Shown in pieces: positions 63,559-64,000 of a stretch of 64,000 nt of DNA. The notes beneath the pieces are model-generated. The model was not told the DNA's origin. It did not search any database and worked only from the letters and a program-made list of their open reading frames with translations. The DNA comes from Carpediemonas membranifera (lineage: Eukaryota > Fornicata). The translations under genes and the position numbers were made by a program. The first letter of the stretch is position 1. Each line of letters opens with the position of its first letter. The stretch is from contig JAHDYR010000006.1 of assembly GCA_019828565.1 (NCBI GenBank), positions 310,001-374,000 on the forward strand. The letters run 5' to 3'.

Positions 63559-64000
63559 TCCTACCCCCCTTAAGCTTGAGCTTGTGGGACTTGAGGTAGT
63601 CACGTGCCGCAGTGACGTGGCGGAGCCCGTCAGCGGGTTCCCATGTGGGATCGTAGTCGCCCTCCCAGCAGACGAGGAGCTGCAGTGTGCCGTTGCGGCG
63701 ACGGTGCTTCTCGATGCCTTGCACGACGTACGTCTGCTCGTCGGAGGCGGCGAGGTTCTTCAGGCGGCTGAGCCCCGACTTGGTGTTGAAAGGAAGGACC
63801 TGGTCTACGTGAGCCATGAAGGGGGCGCTCTCGAAAAGGTCGACCAGCTGAAGGGTGTTGTTGTCCTTGATGGCGAGAATCTTGAACGGGCCGGCGAAGC
63901 CATGCAGCTTTGGGGTCTTCGTCCGGTTGAGCAGGACGAGGTCGCCTTCCTTGAAGCTAGTCGGCTGGCGGTCGGCGTTGGCCTTGGCGAGGCGCTTGTC
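63551..64000 (-). CDS. Integrase C-terminal region and chromodomain, second chromovirus (partial)
   Basis: 150 codons, open to the window edge. FKEGDLVLLNRTKTPKLHGFAGPFKIL is the GPY/F module of integrase; QTYVVQGIEKHRRRNGTLQL...VCWEGDYDPTWEPADGL is a chromodomain with the aromatic cage positions (Y, W, and W of TWEP) apparently present, in better shape than in the first element. No frame break in the visible part. Confidence 0.85.
   Translation of the reverse strand, partial: DKRLAKANADRQPTSFKEGDLVLLNRTKTPKLHGFAGPFKILAIKDNNTLQLVDLFESAPFMAHVDQVLPFNTKSGLSRLKNLAASDEQTYVVQGIEKHRRRNGTLQLLVCWEGDYDPTWEPADGLRHVTAARDYLKSHKLKLKGGRMS

Larger units (their letters stand above)
63498..64000 (-). mobile_element. 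3' end of a second chromovirus (truncated by window edge)
   Basis: On the minus strand an integrase C-terminus with chromodomain runs to 63551, a purine tract AAGGGGGGTAGGA is at 63559-63571, and a TG...CA segment of about 61 bp (63498-63558) follows. The proposed LTR contains CCGCAGTTTATGTAAATG and ends GGCACA, like the first element. The coding region is a different lineage from the first element. The other end is outside the window. Confidence 0.65.

Overview
The window is nuclear DNA of a unicellular eukaryote. Eukaryote-only genes lie close together on both strands: phosphatidylserine synthase, lysosomal-type histidine acid phosphatase, RPAP1, PUS10, farnesyltransferase beta, CHMP7, RPL26, VPS4, G-protein beta, CDC48/p97 and a katanin-type AAA ATPase. 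Coding sequence favours C/G-ending codons. Introns are very small (28-34 nt) with 3' ends such as CTAACACAG or CTCACACAG, which recall the extended 3' splice motif of trichomonads and Giardia. A free-living metamonad of the Carpediemonas kind is my best guess; that is an inference and no single gene here proves it.

Layout. 1-17.3 kb: a partial coiled-coil gene, PSS (-), acid phosphatase (+), RPAP1-like (+), PUS10 (+), a large TmcB-like membrane protein (-), two short unknown genes, a Pin1-type parvulin (-) and an FHA protein (+). 17.7-28.3 kb: a 2,367-residue WD40/novel-repeat/kinase/RhoGEF fusion (+), then FNTB, CHMP7 and RPL26 (all -). 28.8-39.1 kb: a coiled-coil protein built of 24 near-identical 41-residue repeats (-), VPS4 (-), Gbeta (+) and an LRR-like protein (+). 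39.2-55.2 kb: a topoisomerase II relic, a second coiled-coil giant with 283-residue repeats and one extra base, CDC48, a broken Sec15 and a katanin-like ATPase. 55.2-64 kb is a repeat-rich accessory zone with a Ty3/gypsy chromovirus, copies of a dispersed repeat, and the 3' end of a second chromovirus.

Two results stand out. (1) Eleven introns of 28-34 nt can be placed exactly; each restores frame and a conserved motif, and all six affected genes with a clear family (plus the WD40 giant) join to lengths divisible by three. (2) The chromovirus at 56233-60916 has complete terminal direct repeats of only 57 bp (TG...CA, identical copies, 4-bp target-site duplication AAGC, purine tract before the 3' copy). 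Its boundaries are confirmed by related repeat copies that lack the insertion. The gag start codon lies inside the 57-bp LTR, so there is no conventional leader or primer-binding site. A diverged solo copy and the 3' end of the second element show the same architecture.

Functional links: VPS4 and CHMP7 belong to ESCRT-III; CDC48, VPS4 and the katanin-like protein are three AAA ATPases within 23 kb; FNTB, Gbeta and the kinase/RhoGEF giant point to small-GTPase and G-protein signalling. The clustering is probably chance, since genes are on both strands and nothing suggests operons.
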